Assembly (NCBI RefSeq): GCF_018130385.1
Contig: NZ_JAFCLU010000032.1
Coordinates: forward strand, 1-64,000
DNA: 64,000 bases
Direction: 5' to 3'
DNA from: Bradyrhizobium sp. AUGA SZCCT0283
Lineage (GTDB): Bacteria; Pseudomonadota; Alphaproteobacteria; Rhizobiales; Xanthobacteraceae
Made by a program: the position numbers and the translations under genes
The notes under the pieces: generated by a model
Database searches by the model: none
Seen by the model: only the letters and a program-made list of their open reading frames with translations
What the model was told of the DNA's origin: nothing
Shown: positions 1 through 11,415 of the stretch, piece by piece
How positions within the stretch are numbered: the stretch's first letter is position 1
How the letters are laid out: every line of letters begins with the position of its first letter

Positions 1-125
1 ACCAGCGGAAACTCTCGACGAATTTCTCCGAGTGAGCCATACATGAAGTGTTGCGACGACCGGTTGAATCCGCCCAGTATCCCAGAGACGTCTGTTTCTG
101 AATCGAGAGGCCGCGGCGTACTGGA

Positions 126-145
126 TCACCCGCTTTCGCGGGTGA
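126..145. repeat. Short palindromic intergenic repeat
   Basis: An 8-base perfect stem (TCACCCGC/GCGGGTGA) closes a TTTC loop, with GGA before it and TGACG after it. This wording matches a palindromic unit I recognise as frequent between genes in Rhizobiales. It lies just beyond the 3' end of the minus-strand DUF4337 gene. It lacks a T-run, so it is more likely a dispersed repeat than a terminator. The 125 bases to its left contain no gene I can support. Confidence 0.5.
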
Positions 146-165
146 TGACGAGTAAAGGTTCCCGC

Positions 166-756
166 TCAATGCAGATGCAACAGATGCGGCGCGTAGAGGC
201 CCAGCGCGGTGATCGCGATGCCCGCGACCGCCAATATGCCTGACACCCAGGCCAGCACGATCATGCCGGTGATGATGGTGGCGGACGCCAGCACGATGCC
301 GATCTGGAAGGCGGCCGAAGCGATTTCGTAATGGTGGTATTTTGCGGTGGCTTCGTCGCGCTCGTGCTCGGCGTGCTTGGCGCGCTTGGCGAGTTCTTCC
401 GAACCCTCGCCGGTTTCCGGCTCCGAACGGTAACGCGCCGCGGTCTTGTTCCAGTCGTCGATCTGCTTCTGCAGCGCCGCCTTCGAAGCATCGTCAGCGA
501 CGGTGCCGAGGCTGAGCTTGGCGTGTTCGGCGGTGGCCTGCACCACGGTGCGGCGGATGCTCTTGGCCTGGAAGAACGCCCACAGGTTCGAGGCCTCGAC
601 ATTCTTGCTGATGGCTTCGGTCTGCGCGCCCTTGCCCAGCGTTTCCGACAACGCCAGAAACAAGGCGATCACGGCGATCAGCAACGCGATCTTCTTGTTC
701 GAGCCCGAAGCGTGCTCGGCATGCTCCGCGTGCTCCATGCTTTCATGTGCGCCCAT
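166..756 (-). CDS. DUF4337 family membrane protein
   Basis: This is a protein of about 196 residues of unknown function. The N-terminus is rich in Glu and His (MEHAEHAEH), followed by a membrane segment (KKIALLIAVIALFLALSETLG). A charged, probably helical middle part contains the family's 'SNLWAFFQAKSIRR' stretch. The C-terminal half has two further hydrophobic segments and ends in LLHLH. This layout is that of DUF4337. I chose the ATG at 756 because GAGAGGGGAA lies just upstream; an in-frame start at 813 would add an ordinary-looking leader without a ribosome binding site. It stands alone, upstream of nothing obviously related. Confidence 0.8.
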   Translation of the reverse strand: MGAHESMEHAEHAEHASGSNKKIALLIAVIALFLALSETLGKGAQTEAISKNVEASNLWAFFQAKSIRRTVVQATAEHAKLSLGTVADDASKAALQKQIDDWNKTAARYRSEPETGEGSEELAKRAKHAEHERDEATAKYHHYEIASAAFQIGIVLASATIITGMIVLAWVSGILAVAGIAITALGLYAPHLLHLH

Positions 757-872
757 GAGATTCCCCTCTCGAAATTGACGGCGCACGATTGCCGAACCGC
801 AATGCAAGCGCAAGAGGCTAGCTTAAGAGGCCATCGATGTGACGGGAGTGTGTCGGCGGGGTATGCGGGCGT

Positions 873-1844
873 TCATCCGCGCGGGTGCGCGCTCTTGTAC
901 ACTTCCAAAAGCCGCTCGCTGTCGATTCCGGTATAGATCTGCGTGGTCGAGAGCGAGGCGTGGCCGAGCAGTTCCTGGATCGCGCGCAAATCGCCGCCGC
1001 GGCTGAGCAGATGGGTGGCGAAGGAATGCCGCAGCGCGTGCGGGGTAGCGCTGTCGGGCAGGCCGAGTGCACCGCGCAGCCGCTCCATGGTGAGCTGGAT
1101 GATCCGCGGGGACAGCGGTCCGCCACGCGCGCCGACGAAGATCGGGCCGGCCGGTGCAAGCGAATGCGGACACATCGCAACGTAATCGGCGATCAGGACA
1201 AGCACGTTTTGCAGCACCGGCACCATCCGGGTCTTGTTGCCCTTTCCGGTCACGATGAGAACGTCACCTTCGCCCGGTTTGGGCACGTCGCGCCGTTTCA
1301 GTCCCAGCGCCTCGGAGATGCGCAGGCCCGAACCATAGAGCAGCGCCATGACAGCAGCGTCGCGCGCCCAGATCCAGGGATCACGCTCCTCGCCGGCGCG
1401 CTCGTCGGCATCCGCAAAACGCTTGGCGGCGGCCATCTGGATCGGTTTCGGCAGGCTCTTTGCAACCTTGGGCGCGCGGATGGCCGACAGGGCGCCGACC
1501 TTGCCTTTGCCCTCGCGTTCCAGATAGCGCCCGAATGAACGCAAGCCCGCCAGCGCCCGCATCAGCGAGCGCCCGGCAATGTCGTCGGCGCGGCGCATCG
1601 CCATGAAGGCCCTGACGTCGGTGGCCTCCAGCGCCGCAAACCGTTTCAGCGTAACCCGGGTCCCCCAGTGCTGGCTGAGGAAAGTCAGGCATTGGCGGAG
1701 GTCGCGGGCATAGGCTTCGAGCGTCTTTGGCGACAGCCGCCGCTCGGCGCGCAGATGCGTCAGCCACCGCGCCATCTCCAGCGCGAAGCTTTCGTCGGCG
1801 CAATCAAGCTCGATCGGTTGAAGTGCCGGAACTGGCTTGACCAT
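873..1844 (-). CDS. xerC: Tyrosine recombinase XerC
   Basis: XerC acts with XerD at dif to resolve chromosome dimers at division. The protein is about 323 residues from the ATG at 1844, the usual length. It has an N-terminal SAM-like DNA-binding domain (about residues 20-110) and a C-terminal catalytic domain. All catalytic residues are visible: Arg175 in GSGLRISEAL, Lys201 in VTGKGNKTR, His269 and Arg272 in HALRHSFATHLL, His295 in LLGHASLSTTQ and the nucleophile Tyr304 in TQIYTGI. An upstream in-frame start at 1874 would add ten residues. It is divergent from priA, as in many Rhizobiales. It is not part of a mobile element here. Confidence 0.92.
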   Translation of the reverse strand: MVKPVPALQPIELDCADESFALEMARWLTHLRAERRLSPKTLEAYARDLRQCLTFLSQHWGTRVTLKRFAALEATDVRAFMAMRRADDIAGRSLMRALAGLRSFGRYLEREGKGKVGALSAIRAPKVAKSLPKPIQMAAAKRFADADERAGEERDPWIWARDAAVMALLYGSGLRISEALGLKRRDVPKPGEGDVLIVTGKGNKTRMVPVLQNVLVLIADYVAMCPHSLAPAGPIFVGARGGPLSPRIIQLTMERLRGALGLPDSATPHALRHSFATHLLSRGGDLRAIQELLGHASLSTTQIYTGIDSERLLEVYKSAHPRG

Positions 1845-1963
1845 GAGCCTATGCCTTGGAGGCGGTGATTCCATCCATTATATCGCACCTCTTTCGTTTA
1901 CTGTTCGCTAACTTGGCGGCGCGGCGCTAGCCTTGCCCCGGACACCTCAAGCCCGATTCCCTG

Positions 1964-4174
1964 ATGGACCACACCACCCGCGAAACCACCTCATCCGCAT
2001 CGGCGACCCACGTCGTCGACGTGCTGGTGCCGGTCGCGCTCAATCAGAACTATTCCTACCGCGTGCCGCGCGGCATGGCGCTGAAGCCCGGTGACGTCGT
2101 CTGCGTGCCGCTGGGGGCGCGCGAGGTGGTGGCGGTGGTGTGGGCCGAGAACGCCAACCCCGATCCGCGCCTGCACAACCGTCTCAAGGACGTCGGCGAA
2201 AAGCTCGACGTGCCGCCGCTGAAAGAGGAACTGCGCAGCCTCGTCGATTGGGTCGCCAATTACACCCTGTCGGCGCGCGGCATGGTGCTGCGCATGGCGT
2301 TGCGGATGGGCGAAAATCTCGGGCCCGAGCGGATGCGCCTTGGCGTGCGGCTGGTGGGCGAGCCGCCACGGCGTCTGACGCCGGCACGGCGGCGGCTGAT
2401 CGAGGTGCTGTCGGACGGCCTGCTGCACGGCAAGTCCGAGGCCGCGCGGGAAGCTGGCGTCAGCGCCGGCGTGGTCGACGGCCTGGTCGACGAAGGCACG
2501 CTTGCCGTCGAGGCGATGCCGCCGCCGCTGGCGCCGCCCGCGCCCGATCCCGCCTTCGCGCAGCCGGAATTTTCTCCCCAGCAACGTACGGCGGTCGATG
2601 CAATGCGGGCGCTCGCGGCCAATGGCAGCTTCCACGTCGCGCTGCTCGACGGCGTCACCGGTTCGGGCAAGACCGAAGTCTATTTCGAGGCGATCGCCGA
2701 AATCATCCGGCGCGGGAAGCAGACGCTGATCCTGATGCCGGAAATCGCGCTGACCGGACAATTCCTCGACCGTTTTGCCCAGCGCTTCGGCGTGCGTCCG
2801 CTCGAATGGCATTCCGAACTGACGCCGCGCACGCGGCAGCGCAATTGGGCGGCGATATCGGCGGGCGAGGCGCCGGTCGTGGTCGGCGCGCGCTCGGCGC
2901 TGTTCCTGCCCTATGCGGATCTGGGCCTGATCATCGTCGATGAGGAGCACGACCAGGCCTACAAGCAGGACGACGGCGCGCATTACCACGCCCGCGACAT
3001 GGCGGTGGTGCGCGCGCATATCGCCAAAATTCCGATCGTGCTGGCGTCTGCGACGCCGTCGGTCGAAACCGAAGTCAACGCGCGCAAGGGCCGCTATCAG
3101 CGCGTCGCGCTGCCGTCGCGCTTCGGCGGCCAGCACATGCCGCATATCGAGGCGATCGATCTGCGCCGCGCGCCGCCGCCGCGCGGCCGCTTCATCTCGC
3201 CGCCGCTCGCCGAACAAATTCAATTCGCGATCGAGAAGCGCGAACAGGCGCTGTTGTTCCTCAACCGCCGCGGCTACGCGCCGCTGACTTTGTGCCGGGC
3301 CTGCGGGCATCGTTTTGCCTGCACGATCTGCGACGCCTGGCTGGTGGATCATCGGTTTCGCCAGCGTCTGGTCTGTCACCATTGCGGCTTCTCGATGCCG
3401 CGGCCGAACATCTGCCCGCATTGCCAGGCCGAGGAATCGCTGGTCGCGGTCGGTCCCGGCGTCGAGCGCCTGCAGGAAGAGGCGGCCGCGCTGTTTCCGA
3501 ATGCGCGCACCATGGTGCTGTCGAGCGATCTCATCACCTCGATCGAGACCATGCGCAGCGAACTGAACGAAATCGCGGAAGGCCGCGTCGACATCATCGT
3601 CGGCACGCAACTGGTGGCGAAAGGACATAATTTTCCGCGGCTCAACCTGGTCGGCGTAGTCGATGCGGATCTGGGCCTCGGCAATGGCGATCCGCGCGCC
3701 GCCGAGCGGACGTTCCAGCTGCTCAACCAGGTGATCGGGCGTGCGGGGCGCGATCAGGGCCGCGGCGTTGGCTACCTGCAGACCCATCAGCCCGAACATC
3801 CCGTGATGAAGGCGCTGATCGCAAGCGACCGCGAAGCGTTCTATGCCAGCGAAATCGAAGCGCGCGAACGATCAGGCTATCCGCCGTTCGGCCGGCTCGC
3901 CAGCCTGATCATTTCCGCAGGCGACCGTCCGACCGCGGAAGGTTTTGCGCGCAGGCTCGCTGCGGTCGCGCCGATCGACGAGCGCATTCAGGTGCTGGGG
4001 CCTGCCGAAGCGCCGCTTGCGGTCATCAAGGGCCGTTACCGGTTCCGGCTTTTGGTGAAGTCGCTGCGCAATGTCGACCTGTCGGAATATCTTCGCGAGT
4101 GGCTGGCCGCCGGGCCGAAGACCAAGGGCAACCTCAAACTCGAAGTCGACGTCGATCCGCAGAGCTTTTTGTGA
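1964..4174 (+). CDS. priA: Primosomal replication restart helicase PriA
   Basis: PriA is the 3'-5' DNA helicase that reloads the replisome at collapsed forks. The protein is 736 residues. It has an N-terminal 3'-end-binding domain, then a superfamily 2 helicase core with Walker A (GVTGSGKTEV, about residue 230) and a DEEH box (IIVDEEHD). A cysteine-rich zinc-binding insertion follows (CRACGHRFACTIC...CHHC...CPHC) and then helicase motifs V-VI (QVIGRAGR). All expected elements are present. The ATG at 1964 lacks an obvious ribosome binding site but begins the conserved part. The gene converges with the PPOX gene, with only about 30 bases between stop codons. Confidence 0.95.
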   Translation: MDHTTRETTSSASATHVVDVLVPVALNQNYSYRVPRGMALKPGDVVCVPLGAREVVAVVWAENANPDPRLHNRLKDVGEKLDVPPLKEELRSLVDWVANYTLSARGMVLRMALRMGENLGPERMRLGVRLVGEPPRRLTPARRRLIEVLSDGLLHGKSEAAREAGVSAGVVDGLVDEGTLAVEAMPPPLAPPAPDPAFAQPEFSPQQRTAVDAMRALAANGSFHVALLDGVTGSGKTEVYFEAIAEIIRRGKQTLILMPEIALTGQFLDRFAQRFGVRPLEWHSELTPRTRQRNWAAISAGEAPVVVGARSALFLPYADLGLIIVDEEHDQAYKQDDGAHYHARDMAVVRAHIAKIPIVLASATPSVETEVNARKGRYQRVALPSRFGGQHMPHIEAIDLRRAPPPRGRFISPPLAEQIQFAIEKREQALLFLNRRGYAPLTLCRACGHRFACTICDAWLVDHRFRQRLVCHHCGFSMPRPNICPHCQAEESLVAVGPGVERLQEEAAALFPNARTMVLSSDLITSIETMRSELNEIAEGRVDIIVGTQLVAKGHNFPRLNLVGVVDADLGLGNGDPRAAERTFQLLNQVIGRAGRDQGRGVGYLQTHQPEHPVMKALIASDREAFYASEIEARERSGYPPFGRLASLIISAGDRPTAEGFARRLAAVAPIDERIQVLGPAEAPLAVIKGRYRFRLLVKSLRNVDLSEYLREWLAAGPKTKGNLKLEVDVDPQSFL

Positions 4175-4205
4175 GGGCTGTACCGTTCAAACGGGAAGGC
4201 GCATG

Positions 4206-4829
4206 TCAGCCATTGGACCACAAATTGGTCGTGTACCCCTGCTCGACAAAGGCGTCGATTTTCGCCGCTTGATCCTCGTCGGCGCCGGTCCGGGCCGCGA
4301 AGACCTTTCCGAACGAGATACGCTTGGCTTCCGGCCAGTGTTCCGGTTGCCAAAGCCGCGATCGGAGCACCGAACGAGCGCAGTGGAAATAGCACCGTTC
4401 GATGTGGATCCGGATCGCAAGCAGCGCCGGGCGGCCCGGCTTGCCAAGTGCGGCCAACAGGTCGGCATCGTCAAAGATCTCTGCCCGGCCGGACAGCCGC
4501 AACGTCTCGCCGGTCCGAGGTCGCAGGAAGATCATGCCGATCCGGCCGGTCTCGATAATGTTCTGCAGGCCGAACGCGAGGTTGTTGCCTGCCCGCTCGG
4601 GAAGCAAAACCGTTCTTTCGTTTTCGACGTGGACAAACCCGGGTTCGTCGCCCTTTGGAGACACCTCAATCGGCCCCTCGCGCCCGGCCGTGGCCATCAG
4701 CCCGAACGGACACGTCTTTAGGAAGTCGATCGCCTGTCCGTCGAGGAAGGGGAGGATTTTGGCCTTGGTGGTCTCGCGGGGCGCGGGGAGAACGTTTCTC
4801 AGCTGCTCCACGGTTTTGACCTGGCTCAT
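4206..4829 (-). CDS. Pyridoxamine 5'-phosphate oxidase-family FMN-binding protein
   Basis: The protein is 207 residues and belongs to the split-barrel FMN-binding fold (PPOX class, MSMEG_1061/DR_2398-like group). Recognisable blocks are FLKTCPFGLMATAGREGPIE near residue 35, the 'VSPKGDEPGFV' block, 'LPERAGNNLAFGLQNIIETGRIGMIFLRPRTGETLRLSGRA' and the C-terminal 'HCARSVLRSRLWQPE' segment typical of this subgroup. Such proteins usually bind FMN or F420 and reduce small molecules. The actual substrate is unknown, and I do not call it pdxH. Single gene, converging with priA. Confidence 0.85.
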   Translation of the reverse strand: MSQVKTVEQLRNVLPAPRETTKAKILPFLDGQAIDFLKTCPFGLMATAGREGPIEVSPKGDEPGFVHVENERTVLLPERAGNNLAFGLQNIIETGRIGMIFLRPRTGETLRLSGRAEIFDDADLLAALGKPGRPALLAIRIHIERCYFHCARSVLRSRLWQPEHWPEAKRISFGKVFAARTGADEDQAAKIDAFVEQGYTTNLWSNG

Positions 4830-4940
4830 GATTGCGATCTCGTCAGGGAGGTGTGCTGGTATCGAGGGGGAAAGCTGCCTGTGTTTCGGCGGAACCTAAC
4901 ACGGACCCCCTGCCACCGTCGTGGCCAGAGCGGCGGCGCC

Positions 4941-4982
4941 AAAACAAAAAAGGCCAGCCGTCATTTGCGACGGCAGGCCTTT
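4941..4982 (-). terminator. Rho-independent terminator of the rlpA-like gene
   Basis: A 14-base stem with one mismatch (AAAGGCCAGCCGTC/GACGGCAGGCCTTT, loop ATTTGC) occupies 4949-4982. Read on the minus strand it is followed by TTTTGTTTT. It lies about 90 bases after the end of the RlpA-like gene. Confidence 0.8.
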
Positions 4983-5069
4983 GTTGCCGCGGAAAGTTCC
5001 GCGACCGTTTACGCAACGCAACGCTTACTCGATCTGATGGACCGGAAAACGGCGCGTGAGGCGCGCGCC

Positions 5070-5567
5070 TTACGAGACGACCTCGGCGGTGACGTGGCCG
5101 ACGCCGGCGCCCGTCAGGCCGATGGCGCGGGCAGCGCCCGTGGACAGGTCGAGCACGCGGCCCTTGATGAAGGGACCACGGTCATTGATCGTCACCACGA
5201 CGCTCTGGCCGCGATGGGTGACCCGGAGCTTGGTGCCGAACGGCAGCGAGCGGTGGGCGGCGGTCATGGCGTTCTGGTTGAAGCGCTGACCGGAGGCAGT
5301 CCGGCTGCCGGATTCATTGCCGTAATAAGAGGCCTTTCCCGCAAAGCTGCGCCCGGAGCTCTGGGAGCCGATCGAGGCATTGGCGTCCAGCCAGCTGCCG
5401 CCGGCTGCCTGGGCTTTGCTGGCGTGATGGGCGTGATGGCGATGGTGCCTGGATTTGGCGGACGCTTCGGAGATGCTGCCGCCGACCAGGAGAGTTGCGG
5501 CGATCAAGGCGAGCGCCGTACGCGACCGGGTTAGAGTTCCCGGCACCACATTATTGGTATGCAACAT
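5070..5567 (-). CDS. rlpA: RlpA-like septal lytic transglycosylase family protein
   Basis: This is an exported protein of 165 residues with a double-psi beta-barrel. It has an N-terminal signal segment (TALALIAATLLVGGSISEASA), a His/Ala-rich spacer (HHRHHAHHA) and then the RlpA core from about residue 75: 'GKASYYG...SGSRTASGQRFNQNAMTAAHRSLPFGTKLRVTH' and 'VVVTINDRGPFIKGRVLDLSTGAARAIG'. The conserved aspartate of NDRGPF is present. There is no SPOR domain, so it is a short RlpA-like form. RlpA of Pseudomonas cleaves denuded glycan strands at the septum; activity here is inferred. Upstream is a long AT-rich intergenic region. Confidence 0.85.
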   Translation of the reverse strand: MLHTNNVVPGTLTRSRTALALIAATLLVGGSISEASAKSRHHRHHAHHASKAQAAGGSWLDANASIGSQSSGRSFAGKASYYGNESGSRTASGQRFNQNAMTAAHRSLPFGTKLRVTHRGQSVVVTINDRGPFIKGRVLDLSTGAARAIGLTGAGVGHVTAEVVS

Positions 5568-6222
5568 TAAACTAGTCCCTCAGATAGTATTGCCACATGC
5601 ATGGCAAATGGAACCCCCGTCCCAGTTTCAGTGGGTGCCGTTTGATCAGGCAATGAGGCATGAATTGGGCAGTAAATCGGGAATGTCGCGGGCTGACATA
5701 TCTTGTTACCGAGATCAACTAATCAAATGATATTCCGTAATCTTGTTCGTTAACGAACTTTTAACCAATTAGACGCTGTTCATTACTTACGAATACAGTC
5801 ATCTTTTGGCGCAAAAAGATTTAGGCAAGTAATGGACAAATGAAGCGGATCGGCCTGGATCGTTCCGCGATGACGCCTCATGGCCGCCATGCAAATACGA
5901 CAGGAACCGATGCGTTCGTGGGGGAGGGCGCAGATCGTCATGCGGTGCCAGGGCCAAAATTCGGCGCACTGATCTCCGTCGAAACGGCGTTCTGTCGGGC
6001 CGGAAAATTGACGTGCGACAAGGCATCGCCCGAGCGCGCGGTCATGTTGCACCTGCGCGCTCGCTATGTTAGCAAAGCCGCGATTTTAACGATCCCGGCG
6101 CCTCGCGTGCCGGTCGAAAATCGAAGTCCCGCTTGAATTCCAAGGGCTTGGATCGCTAGGCGCCGCTACTTGTGGCGACGGTTTTTCCCTTGCGAGTTTG
6201 AACAGCTGAAAAGAGCGAGTCT
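5568..6222. other. Long intergenic region between rlpA-like gene and the atp operon
   Basis: About 655 bases separate two divergent genes. The left 250 bases are AT-rich compared with the surroundings and presumably hold the promoter of the minus-strand RlpA-like gene. The right part must carry the atp promoter. Open frames on both strands are short, lack ribosome binding sites and resemble no family I know, so I call no gene. No tRNA or recognised structured RNA was found by eye. Confidence 0.5.
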
Positions 6223-6782
6223 GTGGCTGCTGAAGATCCGTCCGTTTCGGGAGTGTCCGGCCGTTATGCTACGGCCTTGTTCGAGCTGGCGCGCGACGAG
6301 AAATCCGTCGACGCGGTCAAGGCCGATCTCGATAAATTCGAGGCCATGCTGAACGAAAGCGCCGATCTGACGCGCCTCGTTCGCAGCCCGGTTTTCTCGG
6401 CGGATGCGCAGGCAAAGGCGCTCAATGCCGTGCTCGACAAGGCCGGAATTTCCGGCACCACCGCCAAATTCCTTAAAGTCCTGACCGCCAACCGCCGGTT
6501 GTTCGCAGTCGCCGATGTGATCCGCGCCTTCCGCGCGCTGGTGGCGAAGTACAAGGGCGAGGCGACCGCCGACGTCATCGTCGCCGAGCAGCTCAATGAA
6601 AAGAATCTCGACGCGCTGAAGACCGCACTGAAATCGGTGACGGGCAAGGACGTCGCGCTCAACGTGAAAGTCGATCCCTCCATCATTGGCGGTCTTGTGG
6701 TCAAGCTCGGCAGCCGCATGGTGGATAGTTCGCTTCGCACCAAACTCAATTCGATCAAGCACGCGATGAAAGAGGCAGGCTG

Positions 6783-6783
<1 letters not shown>
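6223..6783 (+). CDS. atpH: ATP synthase F1 subunit delta
   Basis: The delta subunit joins the alpha3beta3 head to the b stalk of F0. The protein is 186 residues, the normal length. It shows 'GVSGRYATALFELA' near the N-terminus and the C-terminal signature 'VDPSIIGGLVVKLGSRMVDSSLRTKLNSIKHAM'. The start is GTG at 6223, which begins VAAEDPSV; no better ATG lies nearby. It is the first gene of atpHAGDC. Its TGA shares a base with the atpA ATG (TGATG), so translation is probably coupled. Confidence 0.95.
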
Positions 6784-8312
<1,529 letters not shown>

Positions 8313-8433
8313 TGATTTGCCGTTGAGGCCCGGCGAATTTAGCCTGAAGACGCGCTTCGCGCTTTTGGCCGGGTCCAACAAAAGAGTGGCTTGCGGTCGG
8401 GTCTAGACGCCGGATCGCCGGGGTGAACTGAGA

Positions 8434-9312
8434 ATGGCTTCACTTAAAGACATGCGGGTCCGCATCGCCTCGACCAAGGCGACGCAGAAGATCACCAAGG
8501 CGATGCAGATGGTGGCGGCTTCGAAGCTGCGCCGCGCGCAGACCGCTGCCGAAGCGGCGCGGCCCTATGCCGAGAAGATGGACGCGGTGATCTCCAATAT
8601 CGCCAGTGCCGCAGCTGGTTCGCCCGGCGCGCCGGCGCTGCTGGCCGGCACCGGCAGCGACCAGGTGCATCTGCTGCTGGTCTGCACCGGCGAGCGTGGC
8701 CTGTCTGGCGCCTTCAATTCCTCGATCGTGCGCCTGGCGCGCGAGCGTGCGCTGTCGCTGACCAGCCAGGGCAAAGAGGTCAAGATTTTCTGCGTCGGCC
8801 GCAAGGGCTACGAGCAGCTCCGCCGGACCTTCGAGAAGAACATCGTCGAGCACGTCGATCTGCGTTCGGTCCGCCAGCTCGGCTTCGTCAATGCCGAGGA
8901 CATCGCCAAAAAGGTTCTGGCGCGTTTCGAGGCCGGCGAGTTCGATGTCTGCACGCTGTTCTATTCGCGCTTCAAATCCGTGATCTCGCAGATCCCGACC
9001 GCCCAGCAGATTATTCCGCTGGTGGTGGAAGCGCCGGCAGCGAATGCCGGCCCGTCGACGTCTTACGAATACGAGCCGGAAGAGGACGAGATCCTGACCC
9101 GCCTGCTGCCGCGCAATCTCGCGGTGCAGATCTTCCGTGCGCTCTTGGAAAACAACGCCTCGTTCTACGGCGCGCAGATGAGCGCGATGGACAACGCCAC
9201 CCGTAACGCCGGCGACATGATCCGCAAGCAGACCCTGATTTACAACCGAACCCGTCAGGCCATGATCACCAAGGAGCTGATTGAAATCATCTCCGGCGCC
9301 GAGGCGATGTAA
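8434..9312 (+). CDS. atpG: ATP synthase F1 subunit gamma
   Basis: This is the rotor shaft of F1. The protein is 292 residues. It has the N-terminal helix 'MASLKDMRVRIASTKATQKITKAMQMVAASKLRRAQ' and the C-terminal signature 'SAMDNATRNAGDMIRKQTLIYNRTRQAMITKELIEIISGA'. Both coiled-coil ends that reach into the alpha3beta3 ring are intact. A gap of about 120 bases precedes it; it follows atpA and precedes atpD in the canonical order. Confidence 0.97.
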   Translation: MASLKDMRVRIASTKATQKITKAMQMVAASKLRRAQTAAEAARPYAEKMDAVISNIASAAAGSPGAPALLAGTGSDQVHLLLVCTGERGLSGAFNSSIVRLARERALSLTSQGKEVKIFCVGRKGYEQLRRTFEKNIVEHVDLRSVRQLGFVNAEDIAKKVLARFEAGEFDVCTLFYSRFKSVISQIPTAQQIIPLVVEAPAANAGPSTSYEYEPEEDEILTRLLPRNLAVQIFRALLENNASFYGAQMSAMDNATRNAGDMIRKQTLIYNRTRQAMITKELIEIISGAEAM

Positions 9313-9371
9313 CGGCGACAGGCACGATCAAACTGACGGTTGTCTAGATACGAATTCGAAGGAGAGAGTTT

Positions 9372-10814
<1,443 letters not shown>

Positions 10815-10816
10815 GG

Positions 10817-10898
10817 GGCGAATAGCGAATAGGGAGTGGCGAATAGATAAACGCCATTCCCTTCCTTCGCTACTCGCCATTCGCCACTCGCTATTCAC
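10817..10898. repeat. Palindromic repeat between atpD and atpC
   Basis: The spacer between atpD and atpC consists of variants of GCGAATAG and GCGAGTGG. The left arm contains GCGAATAGCGAATAGGGAG and then TGGCGAATAG. The right arm, CTACTCGCCATTCGCC followed by ACTCGCTATTCAC, pairs with it imperfectly over about 29 bases around a central GATAAACGCCATTCCCTTC segment. The transcript could fold into one long hairpin inside the operon. I recognise this wording as a dispersed rhizobial intergenic repeat. It may influence mRNA processing or the beta to epsilon stoichiometry, which is inference. Confidence 0.65.
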
Positions 10899-10907
10899 AG
10901 GTTCACC

Positions 10908-11315
10908 ATGGCCACCTTTCACTTCGATCTCGTCTCTCCCGAAAAGCTCGCCTTCTCCGGCGAGGTCGATCAGGTTGACGTTCCAGGTTGGGAGGGTGAT
11001 TTCGGCGTGCTTGCCGGCCACGCCCCGGTCGTGGCGGCGGTGCGGCCAGGTATCCTCACCATCATCAGCGGCGGCACACGCACCAAGCTGATCGTGCTCG
11101 GTGGCGTTGCCGAAGTGTCGGATGATCGCCTTACGGTGCTCGCCGATGTCGCTACCTCGATCGACGAGATCGATCGGGCGCAATTTGCCGACAAGATCGC
11201 CGAGATGCAGGAAAAGCTCTCCGAGAAGGAAGGCTCTGAACTGGATCTTGGGATCGCGCGGCTCGATCACTACAAGAGCATCCAGCAGGAACTCAGCTCG
11301 ACCGCTATGCACTAA
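10908..11315 (+). CDS. atpC: ATP synthase F1 subunit epsilon
   Basis: This is the small rotor subunit that couples the gamma shaft to the c-ring and can inhibit ATP hydrolysis. The protein is 135 residues and begins MATFHFDLVSPEKLAFSGEVDQVDVPGWEGDFGVL, the conserved beta-sandwich. The C-terminal helical hairpin (about residues 85-135) is present. It is the last gene of the operon. The F0 genes are not in this window, as expected for alphaproteobacteria, which keep them in a separate cluster. Confidence 0.95.
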   Translation: MATFHFDLVSPEKLAFSGEVDQVDVPGWEGDFGVLAGHAPVVAAVRPGILTIISGGTRTKLIVLGGVAEVSDDRLTVLADVATSIDEIDRAQFADKIAEMQEKLSEKEGSELDLGIARLDHYKSIQQELSSTAMH

Positions 11316-11360
11316 GCCCCGGGGCACCGCTCCGGGGCGCAATGAAGGCCCTGATAACGC

Positions 11361-11397
11361 CAGCGCTCGTCACCCCGTGACGGGCGCTGCGCTTTTT
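11361..11397 (+). terminator. Rho-independent terminator of the atp operon
   Basis: The stem GCGCTCGTCAC/GTGACGGGCGC around CCC is followed by TGCGCTTTTTG. A first GC-rich hairpin (GCCCCGG...CCGGGGC, about 11315-11339) lies directly after the atpC stop and may add to it. The T-run is on the plus strand, so it serves atp rather than the converging degP. Confidence 0.8.
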
Positions 11398-11415
11398 GCG
11401 GCAGTGTTTCTCGCT

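Noticed and set aside
1991..3799. 602-codon open frame antisense to priA
   Set aside because: It mirrors priA exactly, is rich in Arg, Gln and Asp with no domain, and is a normal by-product of high-GC coding sequence.
5783..6136. Two overlapping frames in the rlpA-atpH gap as genes
   Set aside because: No ribosome binding site, no family resemblance, and codon composition unlike neighbouring genes.
10817..10898. Repeat units between atpD and atpC as a possible CRISPR
   Set aside because: Units are about eight bases with no spacers and form one palindrome.
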